Positions 1-10,345 of a stretch of 64,000 bases of DNA are shown one piece after another. How positions within the stretch are numbered: the first letter of the stretch is position 1; every line of letters starts with the position of its first letter. The stretch is taken from the NCBI GenBank assembly GCA_028641055.1, contig JAPCYS010001868.1:1-64000 (forward strand), written 5' to 3'. Both the position numbers and the translations under genes were made by a program. The notes beneath the pieces are model-generated. The model was not told where the DNA came from and did not search any database. It was given only the letters and a program-made list of their open reading frames with translations. This DNA comes from Alopecurus myosuroides. Taxonomy: Eukaryota > Streptophyta > Magnoliopsida > Poales > Poaceae.

Positions 1-215
1 CCTGTTTGTTCTACCAACCGGGACAAATACCCCTTTGGTACCGGTTGGTAGCACAAACCGGTACTAAAGGGATGTATTAGTACCGGTTGGTGGCAGCAAC
101 CGGTACCAAAGGGTTCCGCCGGGCCCACTTCAACTGCGCGCGAACCGGCCAGTCTTTTGTACCGGTTGGTAGTACTAACCGGTACTAAAGGTTTATTTTC
201 TATTTTTTTTCTTTT
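1..215. repeat. Subterminal repeat array of a CACTA-like element (cut by window start)
   Basis: Three inverted pairs of the type TACCGGTTGGTA / AACCGGTACTAAAG occur around 38-70, 82-113 and 160-192. Such arrays are typical of the subterminal regions of grass CACTA transposons, where an element-encoded protein binds. The terminal inverted repeat itself would lie left of the window. The array lies just downstream of the AP2-type pseudogene, which suggests the gene is cargo of this element. Assignment to CACTA rather than another DNA transposon class is inference. Confidence 0.6.
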
Positions 216-611
216 CATCTCTTTTTCTTTTCTTGTTTCATTAAAAAAACTATAACTTTTTAAAGGAAAGTCCAAATGATATGAAGCTAATTTATAAAAT
301 TTTGTAAAATTAAAAGCTATCAACTAAAAATACTTTTGTGATGTTTTGTAACATTTTCAAATTTTGAAATTTCAAAATGAATTTAAATAGATAGTACAAA
401 CTATAATTAAGTCCAAAATGGAAACCCCAGTTTGGAGCGTGTTGGGGAGTTTTCGGGCACGAGCGCGGTGCGACAGCACATACAGAAGCTCTATAAAAAA
501 GATATAGGGTGCTACAAATTTCTTTTATTAAAAAACAGAAAACAAACGCGCTAGCGCGCCGTAGTTCACCGGAATACAAATTCTTTATTAAAAAAAGAAA
601 ACAGACGAACA

Positions 612-1253
612 CTACTCCTCGTCGTCATCGTTTGGGAACTCGTCGGTGACCTCCTCCTGGTCATCGTCATCGCCGAACTCGTCGGTGACCTCCTCATCGT
701 CGTCGCAGGTGCACTATGGTATGTGCGAGATAGGCTCCCATCTCGGATCGTCGGAGGCCCAGACTTCGCCGGCATGGTCGGCCTGGCGGAGCTCTTGCAG
801 CACCTTCATCCTCGCTTCCCGGGCGGCCTCTAACGTGAGCTGGCGTTCGAAGCGGCGCTCCGCCCTCTCAGCCGCGCGGGTCTGCCAGAGCTCCACGCCG
901 GCGCTCTCCTCCCCCAGATTGTTCCGGTAATACTGGCGGACGACGCGATTGTCCCTGGCGTCGACTAGGCCATGAAACGCGCGGGTGGAGGAGGTGGTGG
1001 TGGTCGGCGGCAGTGATGATCTGCGGGATCGGCGCCCTGGCCTCCTCTTCCCAGAGGGTGTGGTAGTCTCGTCCCAGGCGCGGGCGGTACAGGCGCCAGG
1101 CGCCGCGTCCCAGGCGCGGGCGGCCTCCGCCTCCGTCGCAAAGGAGCCGAGGGGGATGCGGTCGTCCCCGTTGCGGATATCCGCGATGAACATTCCGTTT
1201 GGCCGTGCTCGGACGCCGCGGAAACCGGTGGTGATGTTCGTCCTCGGAGGCAT
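612..1253 (-). pseudogene. AP2/ERF-domain protein pseudogene with acidic tail
   Basis: The start chosen is the ATG at 1253 (MPPRTN...), because the AP2 signature follows at once: GFRGVRARP near residue 10 and LGSFATEAEAARAWD near residues 34-48. Complete AP2 domains bind GCC-box or DRE-type DNA. Here the domain is disturbed after AWDAA: the expected WRLYRPR continuation lies in another frame at about 1080-1110, so there is at least one indel. The frame is open to a TAG at 714-716 and then continues in the same frame for 33 codons with a strongly acidic tail holding two EEVTDEF units, ending at TAG 612-614. The mid-frame TAG may be a nonsense mutation. Position beside a subterminal repeat array suggests a captured gene rather than a resident regulator. 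Function today is doubtful. Confidence 0.65.
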
Positions 1254-1299
1254 GGTGGCGGCGCGACGGTGCGTGGATAGGAGTGCACGCATCGAGAGG

Positions 1300-1956
1300 A
1301 GAAGACGCTAGAGCGCGGCATTGTAACGCGCCAGGCAGCCACGCGACACAACTCTCGCGCCACGCGTTACAACTCCTTCGTCCGAGATGCACGTTTGTGT
1401 GCAATATGGGCTCATTATAACAAACTAAGCCATGTATTTGGCCATAATAACCCGTCATTTCAACCGAAACCCTAAAATGTTAGGAGGGAATAGCAATTTT
1501 TGTGAACACGTTTTTAATAGAACTGTCGTATTCCAAGTTTATTATTTTTGGTGGATACTAGTACATATTTAATGACACCAGGCGAAGGTCTCGCGTTATT
1601 TAGGGTTTTTTTTGAATTTACTGGAATTTTCTCAACCCGTTTTACGAGAAAGTCAAGACGGCGGGCATGACCGCTCATAGCTAGGGGTTCTATATTCAGC
1701 AACTCACGGTGGATCTCTATTGAGATAGGTAGTTGAGTACCTAAAATGATTTTTGCCAAAATTTATGAGCAAATTACGAGGCACCTGTAGTTCAAATATG
1801 TCCCGTTTCCAGCAGAATCGGCAGAAACTTGTGATTTTCAAAAGAGCTAGATGGAAATCTTTTCTTAGAAAAAAGATTGTGTATTGGGTATATCACATGT
1901 CCTATCATGTTAAAAAAAAATTAAGCCTCCAAGTTTTACAACATGTTTGTGGTAGG
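1300..1956. other. Unassigned non-coding stretch
   Basis: Upstream side of the AP2-type pseudogene. It is moderately AT-rich with only short chance reading frames. I see no terminal inverted repeat, tRNA or recognisable domain. The right boundary of the element carrying the AP2 pseudogene could not be placed. Confidence 0.5.
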
Positions 1957-3010
1957 TGATACGTCTCCAACGTATGTATAATTTCTGATGCTCCATGATC
2001 ATATTATACCAATTGCTACATGTTTTCTCCCTTATTTATGCATTTTTATACGTTTTCCAAGACTAACCTGTTAATAAGATGCCAAGTGTCAGTTCCTTGT
2101 TTTCTGCTGTTTTTGTTTCAGAAAAGTTGTTCTCGAAACATTCTCGGAATTGGACCCACAAAGCCCGAAGTGCCTATTTTCCCCTGAAGCATCCATACCA
2201 CCGAAGGAGAGTCGAAGACGGGCATCAGGAGGGCCACCATAGGGTGTGCGGCCTCCCCCTCGTCGCGCTAGCTATAGGTGTGGGGCCCCCAGGCCTCAAC
2301 CACCTTTGCTCTTTCGCCTATTTATTCCCCCCGGAGGGAAAACCCTAAACACTTGATCAAATATCCCCGAAAAGTTCCGCAGCCGCCGTCGTCGTCAACC
2401 CTAGATCAGGGGGGTCTGAAGCTGTCTCCCGGCCCCTATTGGAGAGGAAGTCATCACCGAGGCTTCTACATCACCATGCCTGCATCTGGAGTGATGCGTG
2501 AATAGTTCATCCTTGGACAACGGGTCCATAGCAGTAGCTAGATGGCTGTCTCCTCCTCATGCCTCCATTTTTAGATCTCGTGAGCTGCCTATAATGATCG
2601 AGATTGATCTTATGTAATTCTATATGATGTATTTGCTGGGATCCGATGAATATTGAACTTATGCAAGTTGATTATAGTCTTTATTTCATATGTTATTTGC
2701 GATCTTGCATGCTTTCCATTGCTAGTGCTTGCTCTGGCCAAGTAGTTGCTAGTGACTCCAAAAGGAGTATTTATACTAGATAGTGGGTTCATGCCTCCTT
2801 TTTACCAATGCTCGAGTGAAGAAACGTGACAGGGGAAGATGTGTTGTTGCCACTAGGGCGAAAACAGAGTGTGAGTGCCCGCATGTACAATCGTTGCTTA
2901 CATTACACACACTGATTACTATGTGATTCATCAGGACATTACAACAAGATACATAGACTGTTATCCAACTGCATCTATGACTAATAATCCACCCTCCGAA
3001 TATCATCCAA
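1957..3010 (+). mobile_element. LTR fragment of a grass LTR retrotransposon
   Basis: The segment opens with TGATACGTCTCCAACGTAT, an LTR start common in Triticeae and related grasses. It continues through features I associate with that LTR type: 'ggtccatagcagtagctagatgg', 'gggatccgatg' and 'gatcttgcatgc'. No PBS, polypurine tract or gag-pol follows, so this is a solo or truncated LTR. The right edge is uncertain because an inverted piece of the same sequence abuts it. Family name (Sabrina/WHAM-like Gypsy) is from memory and not proven. Confidence 0.6.
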
Positions 3011-3017
3011 ACAAACG

Positions 3018-3305
3018 TTGGGTTTAAGTTGCAAGCAACAGATAATTGCAGTAAGCAAAGTGTGTAATGTAAACAATAACATCATCCTTAGACAAAAAAA
3101 AAATTGTTGTTTTCTCCCTAATGGCAACAACACATCGTCCACCCGTCACGTTTCCGTCACTCGAGCACATATGCAAAGGAGGCATGAACCCACCATGGAG
3201 CATAAATACTTCCTCTTGGAGTTACTAGCATCTACTTGGCCAGAGCATCTGCTAACAACGGAGAGCATGCAAGATCATAAATAACATATGCAAGATCATA
3301 AAAGC
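3018..3305 (-). repeat. Inverted second piece of the same LTR
   Basis: The reverse complement of about 3121-3290 matches 2683-2850 over most of its length, sharing 'ggtgggttcatgcctcctt'-type, 'gctctggccaagtag' and 'gatgtgttgttgcc' stretches with small differences. The two arms are head to head around 3010-3020. This gives an imperfect palindrome of roughly 600 bp built from LTR sequence. Confidence 0.7.
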
Positions 3306-3778
3306 TATGAGAATTTTTGGGAGAATAGTCAACAAATGAAGTGTCGACCATTCGTGTTCCTGCCTCGTGAGAATAAAGTGTGTAGCTTTGGCGGGTTCAA
3401 CTTGGTCCGTTAGATTTAAGCGTCCTAATATTTTAGTACATTCTTTTAGATTTTATACATAATTAGAACTAAGACAAAATTTACACTAATAATTTTATAG
3501 AAGTAGTACATAGACTGGGTCCCCTGCCTTTCGGGGGCCTAGGGCGGGCGCCCCGCTTGCCCACCCATATGGGCCGGCCCTGGCTCTGAGTCGTCGTTTC
3601 TCCGTTCACCGGAATTTCCGCCTCGCAGGAGTCGACGTCGGCTGGAGTCGTGGCCCTTCTCGAATCGCCGCCACGACACCGCTTGCGTCTCCCCCGCACG
3701 GGCTGCGCAGCCTCCTCCGCGTCTCGCCCAGCTCGCTGGCGGCGACGGTCGCTGCCGTCTTCCAAGGCCATCCAGTCA
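3306..3778. other. Unassigned flank, GC-rich on the right
   Basis: No gene is supported. A GC-rich stretch at 3538-3591 ending 'ggccggccctggctctg' resembles a hAT-type transposon end, but I found no partner terminal repeat or 8-bp target duplication. From 3592 to 3778 the sequence is GC-rich and is the insertion target of element E1 (TSD TCA at 3776-3778). Confidence 0.4.
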
Positions 3779-3837
3779 CACTGGTAGAAAAAAGGCCTTC
3801 GGTATGCCAGCAATCAGTCCCAAGCGTCGCCGTGACT

Positions 3838-4040
3838 AATGAGTCTTTAGTCCCGGGTCGGGAGGAGACCGCGACAGAAGGTCAGACGTCGCGGGTTGGG
3901 AAACGCGTTGCGGCGCGTGGAGGGAATTAATTCCGGTTGACCTCGCCGCCCGGGACTATTGGTCCTTTATTCCCCGTTCCCGTGGCCAACCGGGACCATT
4001 GGCTCTTTATTCGCCGTGCCCGTGGCCAACCGGGACTAAA
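3838..4040. repeat. Left subterminal repeats of E1
   Basis: Repeated motifs of the form TTTAGTCCCGG and CGTGGCCAACCGGGACTA occur at about 3845-3860, 3950-3995 and 4018-4040. The same motifs recur near the right end (17115-17311) and in E5 (62202-62395). They are the likely binding sites for a transposase-accessory protein supplied by an autonomous relative. Confidence 0.8.
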
Positions 4041-4190
4041 CATCAAGCTTCTCGCCTCCCCCGCGGCGGTTTTTATTTCACGAGCGAGGCAGAAGGGCGC
4101 CATTCCACTGCTCGCACTCTGTTCTTCCTCTCGCTCTCTGTTCTTCCTCTCTCGCTCTCTGTTCTTTTCGATCCAAGCACAAGCACGCAA

Positions 4191-4901
4191 ATGGCTGAAT
4201 GGACGCAATACAATGGGAAGACACCATGCGGCAAGGATTTGGACGTGCTCTTCACCAACAGTTCCGCGAGCTGCATGAAGCTCTGGGTCATTTGGCCGAT
4301 CTCTATTTGCAGCTCCCGAAGAACACCGGTTCTTTGGGCTCGATCTGGAGTACACGGCGAATCAGAATGATGTTGCCGTCATCCAGATTGCGTTCAAGCA
4401 GTCGGTGTTGGTCTTCCAATGGTCAAGGTACGTAGAAGCTATAGCACACGTACAATCTTGCATGCATCTTCGAGTTTTTTTTGTTGCATGTGAAGAATAC
4501 ATGTGTTGCAACATATCTAACACATATCCTATTTTTGTTGTTACAGTAGTTCAAAGCATTGCCCGGACCTTGTTGATTTTCTTGTCAACTCGGGGTTTGA
4601 CTTTTGCAGCGTTGACATCACGCAAGACCGTGTGAAGTTGATGCGCATCGGTATTATGATACCTGAAGATCACTACATTGATCATCAGAATCTTATCCAG
4701 TTCACCGGGCCAAAGACCGAGATGGCTGTCATGGCAAGCACCTTAATCCACCACGGCTATCAAAGGATGAAGACTGATTTCTGCCGGGAGAATCACAACT
4801 ATTGGGAGGAGACCCCATTGCACATGACGAACCTCAAGTATGCGGCCATCGATGCATATGTCGCGTACGAGTTGTTCCGCATCTACTCGGCGGGGCCATA
4901 G
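4191..4901 (+). pseudogene. WRN-type 3'-5' exonuclease domain gene, captured and frameshifted (E1 copy)
   Basis: Two exons: 4191-4427 and 4547-4901, joined by a GT-AG intron (donor AAG|GTACGT, acceptor TTACAG|). The protein has the marks of a DEDDy exonuclease. Exo I is FFGLDLEY with the Asp-x-Glu pair; the middle part VDITQDRVKL resembles Exo II; Exo III is YAAIDAYVAYELF with Tyr-xxx-Asp. Families of this kind remove nucleotides from DNA or RNA 3' ends with two metal ions. In exon 1 the frame slips at about 4270 and again near 4325 compared with the E5 copy, so this copy is broken, although exon 2 is open to the TAG at 4899-4901. The gene is the only cargo of E1 and was probably taken from a host exonuclease gene. 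Confidence 0.75.
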
Positions 4902-4984
4902 ATGATGTATGCGTTCGATATCTATGTGCATGTAATGGGTATCTAATTAGCTAGTAGTATATATATATGTAATGGATATCTTTT

Positions 4985-5370
4985 GTGATCGACTCTATAT
5001 ATATGTTTTAAATGTGATCGACTCTATGTTTGTGTTATGTGTGATCGACTCTATGTTTGTGTTATGTGATCGACTCTATGCATGTAATGAATATTGTTTG
5101 TATTATTGTCTTTATTTTTGATATTTTTTCATTTTAAAGATTTTAAAATGAATTAGTATTATTTTCTTCATTTTTTGATATATATTGTATTTTTAAGATT
5201 TTAAAATGAATTAGTATTATTGTTCTTAATTTTTGATATATTATTTGTATTTTAAGATTTTAAAATGAATTAGTATTATTGTTCTTCATTTTTGAATATA
5301 TATTATTTGTATTTTTAAGATTTTAAAATGAATTAGTTCTATTTTTCTCAATTTTGGATATATTTGTATT
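4985..5370. repeat. Two short tandem repeat tracts inside E1
   Basis: At 4985-5085 a unit around GTGATCGACTCTATG repeats four times. At about 5100-5370 an AT-rich unit of roughly 65-70 bp, containing 'attttaaaatgaattagt', repeats four times with small changes. The same tracts are present in inverted order in E5 (62815-63200). I see no coding potential. Confidence 0.8.
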
Positions 5371-5499
5371 TTTAGAAATAATACAATTAAAAGTTAATGT
5401 TTATTTATTATTCAAAATTAATTAATTACATCATTATTTTGTTTATTTGAAATTCAAACAATTAAGAAATGTGGCTTCGACCAACATGTTAATAAGATT

Positions 5500-5581
5500 G
5501 ATGATACTACTATCACATACATGCGGAGAAACACTTGATTCGGACGGGATGGAACTCGGAAGTTAAGCGTGCTAGTGCTAG
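5500..5581 (+). pseudogene. 5S rRNA-derived segment, left half (interrupted by E2)
   Basis: The run GGAACTCGGAAGTTAAGCGT followed by GCT matches the plant 5S rRNA A-box region (GAACTCCGAAGTTAAGCGTGCT) with one change. The other half lies beyond E2, at 16906-16955, with 'agagtagtgggaggatgggt' then 'gacc' matching the 5S C-box region. The uninterrupted version in E5 (62563-62690) confirms the alignment. The rRNA gene is diverged at both ends, so it is a derived fragment, not a working 5S gene. Whether its internal pol III promoter still works is unknown. Confidence 0.85.
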
Positions 5582-5603
5582 CACTAGTAGGAAAAGGGCT
5601 ACC

Positions 5604-5865
5604 AGTGACGAACATTTCATCTACCGCTGGCGAACATGTTTCGCCAGCGCTACCACGCTAGTGGTAGCAGGTTACCGCGGGCGAACACACTTCGCCAGCG
5701 GTAGTGCAGGTTACCGCTGGCGAACAAGCCTTGTTCGCCAGCGCTATGTTCGCCAGCGGTAAGCTCCTCTGTTCGCCAGCGCTATTGTTCGCCAGCGGTA
5801 GTCAGGTTATTCGCCAGTGGTACTGTTCGCCACGGTAGGTACTGTGTTCGCCAGTGGTAAGTTTC
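5604..5865. repeat. Left subterminal repeats of E2
   Basis: A dense array of TTCGCCAGCG / CGCTGGCGAA units in both orientations, often paired as small inverted repeats (for example 5688-5760). The right end carries the same array at about 16550-16880. These are the expected binding sites for the element's accessory protein. Confidence 0.88.
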
Positions 5866-6248
5866 ACAGTTTGTATTTTTTCTTTTTTTTTTGTATAACA
5901 GTTTATATATTCTGATTCTGTATATTCCCAGGTCCAAATACATTCAAATTCTATAATTTATAAACTTTCACACATATAAATCACTGATAGCACATCGATA
6001 AATCATAGATACATATGCATCCATCCATAACGAATTTAACACATCGATAACGATATTAACACATCTATACATATGCATCCATATCCAATTCTCATAAGTA
6101 CGAATACAACACATTGATCTCAATAATATGGTCGGAAGATTTCGAACCCAAAATATAGCCATCTAATTAGTTCAACGATTACAAAGGTATGACTACTACA
6201 TTTATGCAACGTACGCGCGATATAGAGATCAATCGCAAAGAAGACTAG
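5866..6248. other. AT-rich 3' region of E2
   Basis: AT-rich sequence with repeated 'acacatcgataa' and 'acatatgcatccat' words between 5990 and 6110. No coding capacity is supported. It lies downstream of the second gene and probably holds its 3' untranslated region. Confidence 0.5.
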
Positions 6249-9200
6249 CTAGATATACGTCCGCCTCCGCTTTAGCTTCCGCCTCCGCTTGCGATCTTTC
6301 GCTAGGGCCAGCGCGCCGTCCACTTCTTCATCTCTCTGTAGACCAAGATAAAAAGCATTAGACCGGCAAAGGAAATCACAAGTTCTTATTACGAGCAATT
6401 CGTAACGAATCGAATACATACCGTCGATCATTTCTTCCTCGATGTTGTGATCTTCTGTTTCCTCTCCGCGGGAACGGAAGAGCACCTTCTAACGAGTTGA
6501 ATGGTCTCTCGTCAGTCTGCTCTAGCACACATTGTCGCAACTCATTGTTAGATGGTGGGTGTTCCAGTGGAAGGTAGATCCTGAAGTTACTACATCCTTA
6601 TAGATGATTGTGCAGATCTTGCGCTGGATGCGACCAAAGTTTTGTCTGTACTCAGCATCCAGACCATTCCACGATGCTGCGAGACCATTTGTCCACAGCA
6701 GACATGTATTGCAGACTATGTTGGTCCTCACGATCTCCGTCATGTGTTGGATGAGGTACCATGCCTCCATTTGGCCGCCTGGCGCCTGCTTGGGGCAGGA
6801 AACTCTGTTCTGTGTCTGAACACATATTTTCCTTTAATTTGTTTTTTTCCTGTCGCAGAATCCTTCCCCCCTGATGTAGCCATCCATACATCATGAGAAC
6901 AGACTTGATGAGGGTGTAGTTCTTCTGCTTCATCGTACTCCCGGATCGAGATATACTGCGTGCGCGTCTCTCGGGTAGAGCATGATGAGGGTGTCGTATT
7001 TGTTTCTGCGCAAAACAGGAGAGTCCATATGGTTAGTGAGCAACACTTGTTTACTAACTATATATGTGCAAACTTATGTAAAGATGGGAAATATAACTTA
7101 CTCAGGAAAGTAGGGCACGAGGGTGATCCTCTTGTTCATATGGTTAGTGAGCAACACTTGTTCGAGGTACTTTGTCGCTTTTGCCCTACCCCTCGGGTTG
7201 TTCAAGTACATTCGTGCATGTAGTAGGGGTCTGCTAGCCCGATGTTTCTGACATTCTCTACGGATAGCTGATGCGCCAAGCTGAGCGTAAACAGACGGCC
7301 GATTGACGAGTGGAGTGATTTCATGTGGAACATCCGGAAAATGTCATCAAATCTAATGATGATCTTGTTTGCGTTGCCTTCAGTGACAAATCCCGCCGTA
7401 GATGACACCTTTGCGACCAAAACCGGCAGCATTGGATTTTTCTCTGAGAAGCATCTCCTCCATAATAGTACACCGTCATGGACGCTACGCATATCACCTG
7501 TCAGCAAGGCGACCAACCTCGGCGGAAGCATCGGTTGCCCAACTCATGATCTGATGCCAGTCGGTTATGGGTATCCTGTCCAATACACGTCCTGTCTGCG
7601 GCTTAGACTTGTCCCCTCCACCGGTTTGGCTCATCGATGCAACGGCAGGAACCTTCTTAGGTTCTTTTCCATGCATACTTGATGTTAGGCTGAGTCTTAT
7701 GAAATACCCGCCACCGCCTCTTTGAGGGCATCCTGGCTGATGACTTCTTGCTCGGGGACTGCCGGCTCTTGAGAAGAGAAAAGACGCTTTGTGCATCGAT
7801 ATTTATCCGCTTCCCCCTCCGCTGGCAAGAGGAGTTGATCAAGATCATCTAGGCCGGGCGCCCCCTCGTAAGGATCGACGACGAGGTAGTCATTCGGGTT
7901 CTCATCTTTAGCATCGTCGCCGTCGTGCTGCACGGACTTTGCAGGTGAGAAATCCTTGTTGGCTCGGGTGCCCCGACCCTGGACCGGTGTTGGAGTGTTG
8001 GCAGGAGTACTTTCCAAACGAATTAGTGATTTCGGCCAGGTCAATGGCCAAACCAAGCATTGCTCCAGGTTCAACTCGCTGTCGCTGCGGGTGGTTGGTT
8101 CGAGGATCGAGAGCACCGCAACCAGGGAGCACCCGACTTAATGTCACTCTGAACACGTCCTCGGGCATAACGAACGCCGTGGGATACGCGGTTCAGAGGT
8201 GATGATTTTTCCTTTGGCGACGTCCTTTAACTCCCGTTCACATTAAGGAGCAATGTGCATCCCGTCTCGTCGGCCTGCGAAACGTCGCGCGATCGTTGTT
8301 AGAGACTGATGCCGTCACGAATCAAGTCATAATATATAATTAAGCAGTGCACGTTGAATTACCGTGAGGGCATTGAGCTCGACATGGGGATGGACCGCTA
8401 AGTGTCGGGCGGCGTTGAAGAGATGTGGCGGGGCCGGCGACGGATCTTTGCGACCTTCCCGGCTGAGGGTGGGCCGGCTCGTTCCGCGCAGCAGACGCCA
8501 CGACGGGGGCCGCGTTCTGCGGCGCCAAGACGGGGCCACGTTCTGCGGCGCCACGACGGGGGCCACGTTCTGCGGCGCTGGCTGCACCATTTGGGCTATG
8601 TTTAATCTGCGGGAGCGCCCTTGTCCTCCACCTAGCATCCACGGCGCTAAGGACTGAGCGACGGTCGAACAGATGGTAGGGAGGAGCTCATTGAGCCTCT
8701 CGTTCACAAGCTCGTCGACCGTCTCTTCTCCGGGCCCTTGTTCCGCTCCTTACGCTTTTCCTTGTGTCGGGGTAGTAGTGCGCATGCCGATGACCCTTTT
8801 CCGAGGCCATGCACATGGCCACGATTCGGCTTCTTGTCAAGGGGCACTCCCTTCATCGCGTTAAGCGCCCTAATGAAAGGGTGTCATACGGGTCCTTGTT
8901 CGTCGTCGCCGAGGACCCCCCGTCAGATTGAGATAGGCGTTCTTTTTCTTCTTCCTCGAGATACTTATTCTCGAGCAGCTTGACCTTCTCGTTCAACACA
9001 AGATCGCCGGCTTTTTGGATCTTCCCTATAATGGGCCCTGACAAAATTTCTCTCACCTGCGGGTCGGTGATCTTGTCAAACGGGTTCGGCCCTTCTCTCT
9101 TCGAATCCTCCTTTTCCCATACTTTCTGCTTTCCCAAGGTAACCCCGGCTTCCGAGATTGTGAGGGACAATGTTCTTTTTTCGCTGTTCTTGCCCCCATT

Positions 9201-9905
9201 TAGTCAGCGCAAATCCTTTAACGGTTTGAGTTCGTCGATCTTGAATTGGGCCAAGTCTTCCTCGGAAATGGAGGGCCACATCTTATGGATCTCATCAAAA
9301 TCCTTACCCTTCGCAAGCATCGCCCGCAAACTGGATCTCCAAGTCGTAAACGCCTTGGCGAACTTGTTCAGTGCTAAGGAGTTGACCAGATTCTTCTTCA
9401 GGTCCTGGTTGTCGTAAGGATCCGGGAATTTGTACCTTGTGTGCAGCTTCTCAATCAGTAGGGCGGCATTAGCCTTGTTTTCTTTAGCTTTGAGGTGCTC
9501 CATATTAACGTTGCCGAAGTCTCGAGCTATGCAGCCTATCTGGTTTCCATAGCCCTTGGCATAACTCTCCGGCTCGAGGGGAGCACCGCTATTGGGGCAC
9601 ACTTCCGTGAACTCTTCCCGCATGGTGGCGATCAAGTTGTGCCGCCTCTCTTTGCGCTTAGCCGCCGCCTCGCTACCGGAGCCACTACCGGTTTGATCAC
9701 CTTCTGCGCCCGATGTATCGTTGTGTCGCTCTAGCTCCTGGCGAACGGTTTCGTCCATCTCGTCGTCTGCATCGTCGCCCTCCATCTCTAGATCCGGGTG
9801 CGGATCTACGGGTCCGCCTCCCGCGCTTAGCATGGAAAGCCACGCATCGTCGTTGTCTCCGCCGTGTCCGAGACCAGAACCACCCGCCTCGTCATTGTGA
9901 GCCAT
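6249..9905 (-). pseudogene. E2 second gene: Transposase_24/DUF8039/Ulp1-like protein, degenerate
   Basis: The start ATG at 9905 gives MAHNDEAGGSGLG, the same opening as the homologue in E3. The acidic N-terminus is followed by a conserved block (GNQIGCIARDFG, about 9520-9540). After a frameshift near 9210 comes a Transposase_24-like stretch (WGQEQRKKNI, WEKEDSKREG, 9060-9220). A DUF8039-like part lies at about 7990-8170 (MPEDVFRV, then LTWPKSLIRL in another frame). The C-terminal Ulp1-like part includes GDMRSVHDGV, DDIFRMFHMK, ITLVPYFP, YDTLIMLYP, VYLDPG and WYLIQHM (about 7500 down to 6600). Introns are supported by GTAAGT after ITLVPYFP (near 7095) and an acceptor near 7010. A possible last exon (6249-6310) ends in a basic KRRRKLKRRR tail. 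Several frameshifts and stops make it a pseudogene. Catalytic Ulp1 residues are missing (see findings). Confidence 0.75.
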
Positions 9906-10001
9906 ATCTAATGAAGGAGAGAAAACCCGAAATAAGTTCAACAAATCCTACAATTTAGACGATGTACCCATATGAGTCCAAATTTCTCGACACTCTAAGT
10001 T

Positions 10002-10072
10002 GTGATATTTTTAGCAAAGATCATGCCAAAATTCACGGAAAATTTCGGCATGACCTTTGCTAAAAATATCAC
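10002..10072 (-). repeat. 32-bp inverted repeat in the leader intron
   Basis: The left arm 10002-10033 (GTGATATTTTTAGCAAAG...) and right arm 10041-10072 are reverse complements with two mismatches, separated by 7 nt. The right arm is the conserved GGTCATGCCGAA box of the leader block. The left arm is therefore an inverted duplicate of it, which would make a strong RNA hairpin in the gene's transcript. Confidence 0.85.
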
Positions 10073-10088
10073 AAATGGAGTACCCAAA

Positions 10089-10124
10089 TTTGCCGGAACG
10101 GAAATTAATCAACATTCCAGCAAA
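10089..10124 (-). promoter_or_regulatory. Conserved leader hairpin, E2 second gene
   Basis: Arms TTTGCCGGAACG (10089-10100) and CATTCCAGCAAA (10113-10124) flank a 12-nt loop. In the minus-strand transcript the two imperfect positions become G-U pairs. Same arm and loop sizes as the other copies listed. Confidence 0.75.
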
Positions 10125-10221
10125 ATAGGGACTCACGTGGGGTACCTGCACATAAAATCCCACCCCTCATATAATAGATCCCACCCCTCATATTATCATC
10201 GTCATCCACAACAAGGTGGGC

Positions 10222-10345
10222 ACATATCCACACGACCACACACCATCTCCACCATCCATCACCACCATCCATCATCACCACGCCATATCCATCACAACCA
10301 TCCATCACCACCATCCATACACCACCATCCATCACCACCAACCAG
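10222..10345. repeat. CACCATCCAT-type microsatellite
   Basis: Imperfect repeats of ACCATCCATCACC fill this stretch. It lies in the leader intron of the E2 second gene and shows no coding signal. Confidence 0.85.

Noticed and set aside
3538..3591. hAT-type transposon end (GGCCGGCCCTGGCTCTG)
   Set aside because: No matching opposite end or 8-bp duplication was found, so it is only mentioned as part of a flank.
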